Source of the DNA: Varroa destructor
Taxonomy: Eukaryota; Arthropoda; Arachnida; Mesostigmata; Varroidae
Direction: 5' to 3'
NCBI RefSeq assembly: GCF_002443255.2
Contig: NW_019211454.1
Location: forward strand, 19,497,037-19,561,036
Length of the DNA: 64,000 bases
Shown here: piece by piece, positions 36,235-48,832 of the stretch
How positions within the stretch are numbered: position 1 is the first letter of the stretch
Layout of the letters: each line of letters begins with the position of its first letter
The notes under the pieces: model-generated
Told to the model about the DNA's origin: nothing
Seen by the model: only the letters and a program-made list of their open reading frames with translations
The model's database searches: none
Position numbers and translations under genes: made by a program

Positions 36235-37527
36235 ATATGTACTACTATTATTGTTTAACCAGTTGCGTATATAAAACAAAACCGTTTTCAAGTTCAGTTT
36301 GGTATGGAAACAGGAGGTGCCTACAGTGCTTTTTTAGAAACTCAACTTACGGATGAAGCGTTTGGCAGCTATAGAGCTTCGTTTAGAACACAGTACAATT
36401 TGCTATTTATTAATGTAAGCTTCCGTTAGTCGCTCTCAACATTATCAAGAAGGCGTTTCACTGAAGCTGGCTACCCAAAAGTACCGAAAAAAAGAATCTG
36501 CCTTTGAACCTACGGCAACAATCTAGGTAATGTGTCTGGTACTGCCCTTAAACCTGGCCTCAGGCAGTTTGCTCCAAGCACAAAGGCTGCGCCAAAGTTT
36601 CTACCGACAATACGTTATCCCCCTTGTCTTCAAACAGATGCAGACCAAGTAGATCTATCCGACGTAGTAGCTATTTTCTACCCACATTTCTATTTTTTAT
36701 CCGAACTAAACCATCAAAATGGAATACGCAAGTATTAAATAAGATCTCTCCTCATTCAGACTTATTAGATACCAAATAACGAGTCTCATACCATAAACTA
36801 ACTCTACTACACGCGGGATCAAAGTAGCACTGCATTTTTACTAAGAACCAAGTAAACCTGGGTCCCATTTTCATATATACACGCATACTAATCCGCACGC
36901 CTGTCAATATTAATCATTTCTAAGATGCAATCTATCGCTGGCTCATGTGCTATGCCATTGTATGTATGTATGTGTTTGTGTATAGGGAGTAAACTGATAT
37001 TGACACCTGTTTAAGGCTGCATAAGTCATGGCATCGATTTGACAGGACGCGTACGCTTACTCTAATGCTCCACAGTTCCGTTTCTCATATGACCTACTCT
37101 GCTCGTCATATGATAGGACTTCTTTGTCTTTATCTCTCCCTTTCCGGTTCTAGAATTTTTTGAATGGTTTTGAGGCATTTTAGTGGCTTTTGACCGTGGT
37201 CCTGACCTGAGGGCAAAGTAGTCCCTCTTCCAAATAACAGCTCAAACCTTCTGGTACCTATGGACGAAGTGACTGTTACCGATGAGGTGGGGAGGTGGCC
37301 CCTACAAATAGGTCCAGCAACATGTGCAGACACAAAATATGGAACAGGACTGAAGAAGGAAATGCATTTCTTGTTGTTACGTTTCCGGTAAATGTCGCTA
37401 ACTTCCGTTCCAGTCACAGATAGACTTGATGGGTGGTAGGTGACGATACGAGATCAAAAAGACAACTTCATTTAGCCATGACAATCCGTGCGACTGCCTT
37501 CGCTGCTATGCATTAAACCACAACGAC
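36235..37527. other. Non-coding stretch
   Basis: Frames at 36,532-36,738 (plus) and 37,130-37,417 (minus) are open but unidentified. A short TATG/TGTG-rich patch lies near 36,959-36,984. Nothing else is recognised. Confidence 0.4.
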
Positions 37528-37731
37528 ATGAAGCTCGCAGTCTTCTCGGCGATATCAATCGCATCTCTCATGGTGTCTAATGCCTTGTCACTCCTAGAGC
37601 TGTCATGGCAAGAGGCTCTACAGGAAAGCACCGATCAACCGATCTTCCGCTATGTGCTGAATCTGATAACGAGAAAACGTTGGCTTAGCAACGGAAATTC
37701 ATTCGTTGTAGCTTTAGGCAATCCGGTATAA
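37528..37731 (+). CDS. Candidate secreted small protein or first exon with signal peptide
   Basis: 67 codons from a true ATG with G at -3. The N terminus MKLAVFSAISIASLMVSNALS is a textbook signal peptide by eye: Lys at 2, a hydrophobic core of about 15 residues, and a plausible cleavage after Ala-Leu-Ser at residue 21. The remaining 46 residues carry a basic cluster TRKRW, which could be a proprotein-convertase site. The first half uses mostly G- or C-ending codons. The frame ends at TAA, but CCG/GTATAAAT at the end is also donor-like, so it may be the first exon of a longer secreted protein. I recognise no peptide family. Confidence 0.3.
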   Translation: MKLAVFSAISIASLMVSNALSLLELSWQEALQESTDQPIFRYVLNLITRKRWLSNGNSFVVALGNPV

Positions 37732-38979
37732 ATGCTTATGCGATATATTTATTATCAGATATATAGGAGTGCATAGGTGGGCTTATATATGTATATATAT
37801 GGATGCGAAGAGCTTGTAAGGCACAAGAGATCGCAACAATGATAAAAAGTGCTTCGGCCAGTTAACATTGTATTCTGCACATATTTAAAAACGTGGTCAT
37901 GTCGGACATGTATATATATACATAAAAATGGCGGATATGTAATGAACCTAATAAATCATATATTTTTTTTGCATTTTTAACTACGCACATAAAGAGAGCA
38001 AACATCAATTAGCTACAGGGTATGTATGTACCCGCGCACCGTAAGATCACATGTATCAAAGCAGAATTGTGAGTCTTATAGTAGCTGAGACGAACGAACA
38101 TTTAAAAAGAAAAGCCCATGACAACTGGGCAATTATTTGTTTTACTATTAGTCTTTTAGCGTATCTTTATTTCTATAAAAAATAAACCTGGCTTTCGATT
38201 TGTACAGCGAAATTGGACACAAGACATCGGAGTCGGGGGTAGCACAGGATGATATGCTAAGGAAACCTGTGATTCTATTTACATCACTCAACCACTGCTT
38301 GCAGGAGCGGAACAGATTTCGAAGACAACCCTATTTAGCTATACGTTGTCATTGTTGATTAGCGCCTGCGCGTATCATATCCACATTAAAGACGAATCCA
38401 AACACAGCCAATCGAAGGGTATAGACGAAATCCAAAAGATGTCCTTTTGCCTCAGCAATGTATAATAACTCAAATTCGAAAAAAATATACATTTTTTGTC
38501 TGCTAGCTTTTCTCGTTTTTCTATGACTGTTGTACACAGGTATTTTTCGACACTTAACGCCACGAATAACTCACGATTCTACGGTGCACTCATTCTATGG
38601 AACAAACAGTACGAAAACACAGAAGACTACCCCACCTGGGGCACGCTGCTACAGCAGTCACACTGCGTTAACAACAACGCTTTTCGAGTGTGATACGCCG
38701 TCATTCGAATAATGTCCCACGTGCCGACTGTTCTTCAAGTGCGCACACGCAGTTAAACCTACATCATCTAGTGTTGTTCTGTCTATTCTGTATTGATACA
38801 TGTGTGAATGTATTATGCATCTGTCTCGGGTGAACAGCTAGTCTTGTCGTTGTTCTCGGGCTCCCGCTTGTTGTTTTAACTGTTGCTCTTGTTGACGTCG
38901 TTTTGGTCGTTGTCAAGGTAGTGGGAGAAGGGGATGAAGAAGAGAGAAGCCGACGCGGCACACGGCTAAAACTGGAAGC
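37732..38979. other. AT-rich non-coding stretch
   Basis: Several TATATGTATATAT-type stretches lie around 37,740-37,960. The minus-strand Thr/Ser-rich frame at 38,764-38,961 arises from GTTGTT-type low complexity. No gene is supported. Confidence 0.4.
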
Positions 38980-39560
38980 GAGAAACGCGTCCCGGCGCTA
39001 CCGCCTCTTACTGTTGTTAGCACGACTACTTCTGCTGGTTTCGTCGTCAGCGGAATAGTCAATCAGCAACTGTGAAGCGGTAAACACTTAATCCCGCCAT
39101 GCCAAGAGCACCAGGCCCCACTTTTGGGGGCGTTTTCGACTGCTCGGCAGCGGCAGAACGACGTTAAGTGGCTTGCAGCTTCAGTCTCCTTTGGTCGAAC
39201 TGGCACGCCGCACGCCGCCATGGCCATATCCGCTTGTGGCTGGTAGCAGCTGAAGGATTTCCTGCTACGCACCTGCTCATGTTGCTGATCCACGTGCGGC
39301 TGCGAACGCGTAAATCCAGGAGAGGGGGTGGTGGATGTGAGTGTAGGAGAGGATTTGGTTGAATGATGTCTCCGTCAAAGTTGGCGCCGTACCAACATTT
39401 TACATGTCCAAGAGAAAATTGCATGAGTATCAAAGCTGTGGAAGAAATATGTCGTGGTGGACTTGGGGCGCTCGTAGAGTTATTGTTGTTGTTGTATGTT
39501 GCTGATTCTATGATGATGCTAACATTCTGTCTCTATTGCAATTTCATAAGAACCGTACGT
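38980..39560. other. GC-rich block, opposed open frames
   Basis: A G+C- and CpG-rich block with open frames on both strands (minus 39,063-39,293 and 39,164-39,433; plus 39,168-39,362 and 39,363-39,566). None is recognisable. GTTGTTGTTGT at about 39,482-39,495 is a short triplet repeat. It could be exon, UTR or promoter-proximal sequence. I cannot decide. Confidence 0.35.
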
Positions 39561-40081
39561 CGCTGAGGAGATCGACGGTGGCATACTGCGGAGCCAGCAC
39601 AGTAAAATGGAAGGTAGTACACAGGGCGCCTGTCATGCCGTGTAGGCTTTTTACCGTGTAGTTTTGCTAGTGTTAACAATATTCATGATACAAAGAAGCA
39701 TAGTAATTTTGGATTGATGCGTAAGTAATGCCTGTTTTTGTTTATTGCTAGCCTTTGGCAACTTCACTTTGCGAGACTGACGAGAACCGTAGCTTCAACT
39801 ACCATTGTACGAGCTATCGTTGTTATATAAGCCTACTTCATTCATCGGATGAACGCTCATCGTATGCGCAACAAATGCCTTAAATTACTTCTGCGGGAAC
39901 GCTTCTCCTCATACGCTAACGGATAATTAACTAGAATTAACTGCCATCGTATCCCACTAGGACACCACCGTCGTTAGTCTGTCCTCATCATCCTACCACT
40001 AATTACAGAACAAATCTACACTCATCGCTATCAAAATGATAGTACTCGTGAGATTGTCTACTATCCGCAATATACTGTACG
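39561..40081. other. Nothing recognised
   Basis: Unique-looking non-coding sequence without ORFs or repeats of note. Confidence 0.4.
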
Positions 40082-40396
40082 ATGCACGTAAATGCGTTTG
40101 TGATAGTGTTTCATGCAAAAATAATCTTCTTTGCAACAGCTACCGCTGTTGGTGTGGCTAAAAGGACGAAAGAAATGTATTCGTTAACTAAGAATCCCGC
40201 GCGTCGTCTTATGCTAATTCTGCGCTGCTGGAACCGTGAGCTTAAACCAGCTGTCTGGGTTTCCGTCGCTGTTTATACTTTCCGAGGATATTTGGTTGTT
40301 AACGTGGTTCCTGCGCCCAAGCCCGTCGTACTTGCAAGCTCGATAATCGCTCGAGATAAGCTGGTTAAAAATGAAGTTGAAGCCCACGCCTTTTAA
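40082..40396 (+). CDS. Candidate small ORF with hydrophobic N terminus, unidentified
   Basis: 104 codons from a true ATG to TAA. The first 25 residues (MHVNAFVIVFHAKIIFFATA, then TAVGV) are hydrophobic and could act as a signal anchor or weak signal peptide, although the Lys at 13 interrupts the core. A second hydrophobic stretch, AVWVSVAVYTF, lies near the middle. The C terminus is charged. There is no low complexity and only one strand is long-open. I recognise no family. The true ATG and even composition favour it slightly over chance. Confidence 0.22.
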   Translation: MHVNAFVIVFHAKIIFFATATAVGVAKRTKEMYSLTKNPARRLMLILRCWNRELKPAVWVSVAVYTFRGYLVVNVVPAPKPVVLASSIIARDKLVKNEVEAHAF

Positions 40397-40698
40397 AATT
40401 CCACCGCCCCCAACTCTGCCATCATTATGTTGACCGTGAACAACAGACTTCGCGAAGCCATTTAGTTACTTACCCAACTAACTTTGTGATGCTGCTAACG
40501 GAGCAGTATGACTAGATAAGCTGCTACTGTGGAAAAGGCGATTCAGTACCGCGAGGTCCCCTTTGTAAGGAGAACGCGTACAAAATACAGGACAAGCTGT
40601 CCTAGTAGGGCAAAAAAAGCAATGCCGAAACCTCAAAGAAGTTCGCGTCTTCACAGCTTTTAGCAAAGGAGCTTCGTTCTCTCCATTCTATTTGGAAA

Positions 40699-41151
40699 TG
40701 ACTGACGCAGCGTCAAAACCGAGGGTGGAAGTGGCTACGCGAGGCAATAGCGAGAGTCCCAAAAGCGTACGGGGTTTTGGCCATTGCCCAATGCGTAATA
40801 ACTTCGCTGATCCAATCACTCCTCTTGAAGTCGACCACTGAGCCCAACTCGTTCGAACTTTTTTTGAATCGAAAGGATAAAATCCTTGCATCGGCCGAAC
40901 CTAGTTTTTCAACAAAAAATGCATCTTTCTCGCAGGGGAAACCGCACGAAAACTGTTATACGTTCTATACCAACGAGCTTTCACGAGCCTGTCGATTCAT
41001 TGAGAGAAAGTTGACCGTTCTATTAACAGTGGCTAGAAGTCGCACTTCTCCCTTTTCTCGACTTGTGGACTCGCGACTTCAGCCGCAAGTCTTTATTCTG
41101 TGGGTCAGAAAGGTCATATCTGTGGTCGGCCCATCCTCTCCACGAATTTGA
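40699..41151 (+). CDS. Weak candidate exon, unidentified
   Basis: Open for about 150 codons from just after an in-frame TGA to a TGA at 41,149-41,151, without a usable ATG at its start. A possible acceptor is CTGACGCAG near 40,708. The translation includes NRGWKWLREAIARVPKAYGV and later a Ser/Arg-rich part. No low complexity, no recognisable domain. A stop-free run this long is expected about once in a window this size, so it is only a candidate. Confidence 0.15.
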
Positions 41152-42742
41152 CCAATTCACTTAGGATGATAATTCTGAGCATGGCGGCACTGCTGCCGGT
41201 AACTAAGCGGGTGGGGGTGTTCCGTCGTCAAGCTGATCCGTCCAATCGAAGTCCACTAACGGTCAAGACTATTCGACGGGCAGCATCAATGGTTTTTTGT
41301 GTTTCTAGTAGAACAGGACTTAGGGAGTTTCTCAGCACGAGCCGCAACATGGAAATTGACAAGGTGAATTTTTGAACGACTATTGTACGCTCCGCAATGG
41401 AAAAATGTCTAATGTAGTGTCAGCTTGATTGTGCATTTATTGACTGATTTTAGCTTTGCTAGGGCTGGTAGCGTTAGCCGATTGAATCGTTTGGTACGTC
41501 TGCTCAAGGCGGCTATCGATGGAGGGATTCTTAGCAACGATGGCTACTTGTGAAAGTATATCTAAAAGCAAAAGGATCTCTTGCTTCATCGAAAAGCTGT
41601 ATTTCATATCTCCATAATGAGGCCACGATCAGCGCCAAGCTAGTAGATAGTGGCATGACCTTTTAAATGACTGGCTGTCAGTAGTGTACAAAACGGAGCA
41701 ACGGAACGAAGCTTAAAACAATACTCGTGTATAAAGCGGTGAACAATATAGCATAGGAATAAGTAAAATGTATGGAAAATCTATTTATATTGTAGTAAAA
41801 CAAAAATTGTAATGCTGAAGTACTCGGACAGCTGAACAGCTGTTGTCAAAAGCTAGCTAAACGAGACTGTCGCTGCACCGGTTTATTGTATAATTCTTCA
41901 TGTTTATCATAATAACACAGAATAGACATTGGAAAGTCAAACGTTACATTTTGATATCGAGAGGCACGCTACATGCACAATTTCAGGCCTCTGCTGAAGT
42001 GCACACTTCAACTGATTCCGAAATACACCGAAGAACGGCGTTTAATTTAAAGCTGAGGCGCGTCCTTAAACGAATATTAGGTCAAAATGAGTAGCGAAAA
42101 GAACAGACAGGCAACCTAGGCAACTAAGTAAAAGGAGGTCTAGCCGCTGAGACAAAAGAGCCATTGACCTACCACCAGCAACAACGACCACCTACCACAA
42201 ACTGACGGAAAATAAATGGACGCAGGAACTCAGGAAGCGAGTGAACCGACAGTCCTTTCCAAACGGTAACTCAGCCTATCCCGGCCTCTGGGAGCGTAAA
42301 AAATGCGTCGATGCGCATTGAATTTTTTTGTCGAAATATCGCATTCTTTCCGGCCAATCGTTTTTAGCCTTCTGCCTCGCATGCTCCGCGTCCAACGCCC
42401 TTACAGCAACGTGGCAGCTAGCAGACGACAGCAGCAGTTCCACGCTAGCCATGAGATGACTATGGCCGTATTGTGGACTGGAGAACATAGGGGAGCCAGT
42501 GTTAAGGCAAGTGGGTTGCGACGGCCGACGAGATAACGGGACGTGAAATAGATTCGAAAAAAGCCGCCGCCGTGGTGATTATTGCCACTCCAACAACAAG
42601 TCTATTGTCATCAAGCCTAGTAAGTCTAGAAGGGAACAAACGACATTGATCAACTGGCGTAATTGGCGCTGACGTCGTTTGTGAACCGAGCGACGTATTA
42701 GTGATTAGCTTGCTCACAAGCAAATAAGTTGTACGCAGTTTA
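41152..42742. other. Non-coding stretch
   Basis: Short frames only (41,100-41,375, 41,900-42,094 and opposed pairs at 42,276-42,536). CAGCTGAACAGCTG near 41,830 is a tight double palindrome. Nothing else is recognised. Confidence 0.4.
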
Positions 42743-43180
42743 TCATATTATATGCGAAAAAAAATCATAATAAAGACATTTGTTCGGACGGCCTAATTGT
42801 ACTCCTCTCTCGAAAGCAGTAGCTAACATCTGTATTAGAAATATAGGGTTATCACAATTGGCTCTTTGCACATTTGAGCTAATTTTGAGCCCTTTAAGCT
42901 TAGGCCCTATCAAGGATCCCTCGCTTTGCTCCATGGAGGTTTTTCTCGTGTTTCTCGACAGGTCACATCGAAACAGCCAGTAACATAGATTATCGACCTT
43001 GATGAAAAAAAATTCGCCATCTCGGTGGGAGGTCGTCCCGCATGAAGTAATTGTCAACCGATGATCACTGTGTAAACTGCCTAGCTGGCACCTGTTTCTC
43101 GCTATGATATGAAATTGTGACAGAGACAGCAAGTTTTGGTCTAGAAATAAATGAGTTCCCGAAAAACTTAAGTGTGACAT
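42743..43180 (-). CDS. ATG-initiated ORF next to the assembly gap, unidentified
   Basis: 145 codons from a true ATG to TGA, one of the three longest ATG frames in the window. The start is only about 50 bases from the N gap, so upstream exons or promoter could lie in missing sequence. The product, MSHLSFSGTHLFLDQNLLSL onward, has five or so scattered cysteines, no signal peptide and no transmembrane segment. I recognise no domain. It is near the length expected once by chance. Confidence 0.23.
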   Translation of the reverse strand: MSHLSFSGTHLFLDQNLLSLSQFHIIARNRCQLGSLHSDHRLTITSCGTTSHRDGEFFFIKVDNLCYWLFRCDLSRNTRKTSMEQSEGSLIGPKLKGLKISSNVQRANCDNPIFLIQMLATAFERGVQLGRPNKCLYYDFFSHII

Positions 43181-43231
43181 GGTTTAGTTCCCGTGATCAC
43201 AGCAGTTCGTTCTTTCATTTAATGTCTATAT

Positions 43232-43331
43232 NNNNNNNNNNNNNNNNNNNNNNNNNNNNNNNNNNNNNNNNNNNNNNNNNNNNNNNNNNNNNNNNNNNNN
43301 NNNNNNNNNNNNNNNNNNNNNNNNNNNNNNN
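43232..43331. other. Assembly gap (100 N)
   Basis: Exactly 100 unknown bases, a common convention for a scaffold gap of unknown size. Any feature crossing it, including the 75-residue frame at 43,117-43,344 full of unknown residues, is not real evidence. Confidence 0.99.
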
Positions 43332-46300
43332 ATGTCCTTACTAGATTAACAATCCCGTGTGACTACACAGTATCTGTGTACCTAAAAGGAGTTAGTCTAC
43401 TCGACGTGCTATAAATCAACTCCTGATGCTCTCACTTGCACAATAGTCGGATGAAAAGCTCTTCTCCTCACCTGCCCTATTTAAATTCAGACACGATCTA
43501 CAACCGCGCTTATATACGTCCATTGTGTCGTTTCCGTTCTCCACCTACGGAAATCAACGTTTTTCGATTAGCTCTGCTTTCGTTTCTTATAGATGCCTAT
43601 TCTCTGCTGTGCTAATGGTCAAATATGGAAACTGCTATTGAAGCAATGCGGTCTTCTTTCGAGCTTTCCTATTGTGTTTTGAATTTGTCGCGCTCTTTTG
43701 CTCGCACAGTATTTCATGCATCCACAGAAGAGTCTTTGACGTTACACCCACGCACAAGCGGTCCCAGAGCTAGAGCTCTGCCTCAAACCAGGATTTCGAG
43801 ATCCGCCAGCTGTGAATAGATGCTTGCGCGAAGCGATGTTAGAGACGAACCGTGCATTATTTCGCTGTTGGAGAGGTTGTGTGCCTTCCAAAGAGGCGAC
43901 TCGCGCGCATTGCGGTAACACCAGGCCAGTCATCGTCGCAGCATTTCTTTCGGTGCCTTTGTTTCCCAAGCGGGGTATCAGCGAAGGGCTCGGAACGGCG
44001 GGCCCAGTTTGGAGTGCCCCTATTTGTGTTAGGTTATTGCACCCCAGCGTTTGTTGTGTGCTTGCGTAGGATAAGACGAGAAGAAACTCTCACATGGTTA
44101 AATGTGGTTAGCCGATCGGTCAAGCCATCCATCCAGAGGGCAAACGGCGTCCTCGAGGGTCAGCTGACGCTGGGATTAGATAGGTCTCGAACAGATGAGA
44201 CTATACTCGTTAAATAGCTAAAACAAGGTATAATGACAACAATGAGCTGTTTTCGCTCGATTGCCTCGCGGGTCTTCGCTACGTAGCTGGCTATGACTGG
44301 TCTTTTCAGCGCCATGGGTAACATAGGAACATTGGTTGCACCGTGTGTAACAGAAAAAAAATCCCATCTGAGTTGAGTAATGTAAAACAAAACTAAGTGA
44401 AAAAAAATGAAACTGAGAGAGGCTGTAAAAACCCAAAAAAAAATAAAGTATTTTCTCAGTAGTGGAGGCGTCAATTCCAACATTTTTTGCTGTTACGATT
44501 TTTTTTAAACCCATTTTGCTTTAATGTTAGCTTAAATTTCATCGACTCACAGTTGATTAAAGCCTTTCTCATCGTAAACTCCAATACGTCAAGAGAGTTG
44601 TCAGAAACTGCTGGTTACTAGAGGAATTTAAAGGATGGCAATTGAAATTGCGGAAAGGCCATTTTTGAAAAAAAAACAGCTAATAAACTAAATATTGTAC
44701 ATACTATTGATATAGATTTTAGGATTTCCATCCACGTGTGGGAGAAATCAAGTTTCCAGAAGGGTGTGCTAGTCCAAACGGACAAGCTTACCAGATTACA
44801 CCTGGGAATTTTCTATAATAAATAATATTTTTCTAAATAATATTTTTAGTATCTAATAAATACAATGCAAGTCGACACTTGTGGTACTTATTTCATAGTT
44901 TGAATGATAATAATAGCCTCTTTTACAGGATAAAAGGTAAGCTCCACCTTGAATCGTTGTTTTGAAATGAGCCGCCTTTAACACTAGCAGGCAATACCCA
45001 AAGCAGGTCTAGCATTACTGCAGACATTTCTTTGTGAGTATTTTACAGCAGTTTGCAAAAAAATAGGTCGGTACAATGCGAACAACGCATTGCTAAGCAA
45101 ATCTAGCCAAAAAATACAGCAGCAGACACTTGGGCAAAAAGTAGGTTTTTATTATTACTATTATACGTCGTCCGTACAGCAAGAGTATAGGACGTAAGGC
45201 TGATTTCGTTTGAAGTTCGTGGATTGTAGCTTCTCGAGGTGACCAAACAGTTCGCAGGTGATGGTGGCGTTTAGGGCAGCAATGATGCTTATTTCAAAGG
45301 ACGTTTTACGTTTGCGGCAAACTGCTCGATATGGATAGCCGTGATAGCGTTCCTTGACTAGCAGTTCGGAAAAAAATAGGTCGAAAGATACTTTTTCAGC
45401 AAGCGTATGATCTGCTGCAGAAGCATCGAGTATCCACTAGCTAGCAATTGCTTCCTTCGAATAGGTTTCATTAAAACGTACTGTGAAGTAATAGCAACAA
45501 TAACAATAACAGTGACGGCAAACGAAACACTCTCTGCAAAAAGAAGATAGCATCCATATTTTTTTGGTTAAGTAAAAGTTCGAACGCAACAAGGTCCAGG
45601 ATTGTGTAACTTATAATGCCAAAAATTGTATTATATAGCCCAACATTTTTCTTCAGCCTGACAACAAAGTTTCGTGCTTGTTTCAGGAACAGAAATTTAT
45701 GCTATAATATATGAGAAAAACGTTCTTCCATTGTCTCTAATGCTGTGGCATCACGTACGTGCATAGCTTAGTGGATGGAGACGGCAATAATACCTAATTA
45801 TCCTAATACAGTAAATAATAACAATATTGATTATAATTATATCTAATAGTATAGTAGCCATGTATCATACATATGTAATTTTGAACAGCATAATCTACTC
45901 GAAATATCATTCACATATCGCTTAATAGATAGAATTTTCAAGATATATTCGAGAGCGATCTTTGCAGAAGTAACTAATCATAAAATTCGATAATAAAAAC
46001 AACCCGATATGACCCTTCTTTTTGAGCGCATTGATGATTTTACTATCATTTGGTACAAAGCGTTTGTTGGTTTGCTTTTATCGATAATATTAAGGTATGT
46101 TTTAACGGTGATTTCCTGGCTATCCGTAGGCTAAGGAAGTGCTGCTAGGCTGGCCCAGGTTTGGCAGCGCTAGCAAGCAAAAACGTTCCGGTCATAGACG
46201 AGAGCCGCGGATTAATTCTTGGAGTGTCGGGGTCATTGGAAAAGCGCGGCAAAATCATTAAGCGAGTAGTAGTAATAACGATAACCATGGTATTGCTAAA

Positions 46301-48397
46301 TAAAACCGGATAAGTCAGGCAGACAATTCCTCCAGGGTATGACTTTACCGGCGCAGAGGTGCTTCATTGGGCAAGGCTGTTTGAGTCTTTCCTGACGCGA
46401 GTGCGAAAACCTACGAAATTATTTGGCGTCAGAGCCTGGCCTTCGTTTTGAACCGCCGAAGTTAGCTGATCCTGGTTGCCCTTAGGCTGCAGTTGAGTCA
46501 GCGTCTGGCCATGGACAGCTTCAGGGTTTTGGACATCGGCCTTCTGCGTACTTTGATGAGCTCATGAGCACACTCGCGCCTCTTCGCGTTCTAGTCGATC
46601 CACTGTTTTCAGTGCTGTGAACGCTATCAGGCGAGTGATAGCTGCAAGGCCGGAACAACCCCCCACTTGGACAGAGCTCACACTCAATCAACGTCGAATC
46701 GTAGAGGTGCCTCTCTTAACGTTCTTCAATCTAAAGAAGTGAATGATACTAAGTTACGGAAATGAATTTTAGATACCGATGAATTGTCAAATACAGAAAG
46801 TTTTGTGAAATAGAAAAAATGAAATACTTATGAAGTGACAGACTATGATGAGCGAAAGCTGGAAGGGTATGCTTAGGAAGCCAGCAAAAGTAAAAAAGTC
46901 GTTTGTACTAGACGAAGAAGGCTTTTGTGATCAACTTATCATTTTGTGTAACTATAGTTTAAAATCAATTTCCGATCACGAAATACAAAGATGAACGAAA
47001 ATAGCAATAAATTGTTCTCATATCAGGTAGAAACTTAGTATATAATAATAATAATACTAATGATAATACAAACCACAAGAGAGGCACAACACAAGTACGT
47101 GGGTCTCAACGTATTAAATACGCTCCATCGGAAAAATAAATCTCGGTTATATTTTACATTAAGAAAGCTAGCGTGAGATACTTGGTTTCACATCTGTATG
47201 AGTTCTACACTATCTCACCTACATACGCTGTTTCTTCAGCGTCTGTTTGCATCAGATTCACTATTGCCGCCATAACAATTTCGCTCTTAATCAGTTCTTG
47301 AAAGCTTGTTAACGGTTAGCATCGACATCTTGTCGTGTGTCTCACCTCATAGATAAAAAGAAACAATTTTGTGAATATTATTTAATGGCATAAGCTCAAC
47401 AGCAAAATTCCCTGGGCCTTGCTATGGTTCCCGACTGAAACGTTTTTTTTTTTAGTTGTCTTTCTTCTCTTGCGTTGGCGTTGTCTTTCAAAAGCCTCTT
47501 TTCCGCGAACTGGTCTAGCCTAAAGCATCGCAGTAATGTTGGCGTCGTACCCCTCAAATTGATCCATGTGTTGAGATAGTCTTTATGTCGAAATTGGGCC
47601 TAGAGCCATGCACTCTATTAATCGTGAAGACCCCCGGGCAAACGACGGAAGCCCTTTTTGCTAGGAAGTAGTGTCGATCTTGGTTGCATAGGACTATTTG
47701 GTGGCTGGCAAAATTTACCCTTGTTTGAGATACCAGCTTACCATAAGCCTTGTGACTGAGGGTTGAGGAACCGTAAATAGTGAGCAGGCTACAATTCCGC
47801 TATCGTTTTTGATTACGGCAATCCAAATATAAGTAGATTCCAATGTATACTTCTGAAAATCATCTATTGTAGGAGAAGAAAATATTACGCAGCAGGCCTT
47901 GCAAAACCAGCAAGATGAGGTTCCGGCTTTTCTTCAGCGTCCTTTTCTTCCATCAGTGGCGATTCTTTACTTCTAAACGCACATCGAATTACTCTAGCTC
48001 GCAGTCATTATCCAGATGAAGCTGAACTTCTCGAAATACGTATGGAAATATAAGACCGTACAGTGGCTGTGCTGTGCAATGACTCACGGAGCAAGCTATA
48101 ATTTCGCCGTTTGAGAGCGAACCGTGATTTCAATGGTATCATCAGTAAATTTTGAACAAAGCAGGACATCTGGGCTAGCATCTGTAATGGTAATACTTAT
48201 TAGAAATTTTACTCAATACATTACGCTAAATATTTTCCTTTGTCGAACGTAGACGTAGCTCATTCTTTTTACATATATTTCGAAAAATTATTTGCTTTAG
48301 AGGCTATCTTGCGGCCGAAACGGTATGCTGGTAACTTGAGTATAGGACTTGGACACTGTACATGCCGTCACGGCGTAGGCCAATAACATAGCTTTAG
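43332..48397. other. Long non-coding stretch
   Basis: A GC-richer patch at about 43,740-44,200 has opposed open frames (plus 43,812-44,069 and 43,852-44,217; minus 43,742-43,969) and a tight palindrome CAGAGCTAGAGCTCTG near 43,766. From 44.5 to 48.4 kb no frame of 60 codons is open, a notably empty 3.9 kb. It holds an AT-rich core around 45.7-46.0 kb, a GC-richer patch at 46.1-46.7 kb and a short (TAA)n at about 47,042-47,056. Confidence 0.45.
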
Positions 48398-48745
48398 GTT
48401 GCTGTTATTATATAAGCACAAAGTTCAAGGTTCGTTTATTCGTAGGACTTTTACGGAAAGCACAACACAGAAGAAAATTATGCGTAGACCCGTAAAGGTG
48501 TACAGGACCCGTAAAGAACCTGTACATATTTACCAGGACGAGCAGATTTTGCTGAAGCGTGTCAGATTTGGGTTCAAGACGTTCCTAGAAGACGCCAAGG
48601 TATCAGTTCAACGGCTTCGTGAACCACTGTACTGCAGCACACCCTCTGACTTCACGGCTCTTGCAAAGCTTGTGCGGGACTATTCAAAGCACCGATGTGT
48701 AGTTAAACCCGAATCGTTGGCAGAGCCAGACAACGCGCGCAGTAG
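48398..48745 (+). CDS. Candidate exon 1 of an unidentified gene or pseudogene
   Basis: Open from an acceptor-like TTTAG at 48,394-48,398 to a donor-like AGTAG/GTGAAG; the first in-frame ATG is at 48,480. Codon use looks coding: Asp is always GAC, Lys mostly AAG, Phe mostly TTC, Tyr mostly TAC. The peptide is basic (RRPVKVYRTRKEPVHIYQDE at its start) and ordinary in composition. Without splicing it meets TGA at 48,747. Splicing to 48,815 or 48,833 keeps the frame and removes that stop. I recognise no family. The alternative is a decayed pseudogene. Confidence 0.3.
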
Positions 48746-48832
48746 GTGAAGCTTGTGTATCCATTGTGAACTGCAATGTCATTTTCGAGCAAAGTATCGC
48801 GGCCTTAAAAGCAGCCAGATTCGATGCATTAG

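Noticed and set aside
38764..38961. Thr/Ser-rich minus frame resembling a mucin
   Set aside because: It arises from GTT/GTC-type low complexity; no signal peptide and no ordered repeat unit.
43117..43344. Open frame crossing the N gap
   Set aside because: Nearly half of the residues are unknown because of the 100 N; the frame is not evidence of anything.
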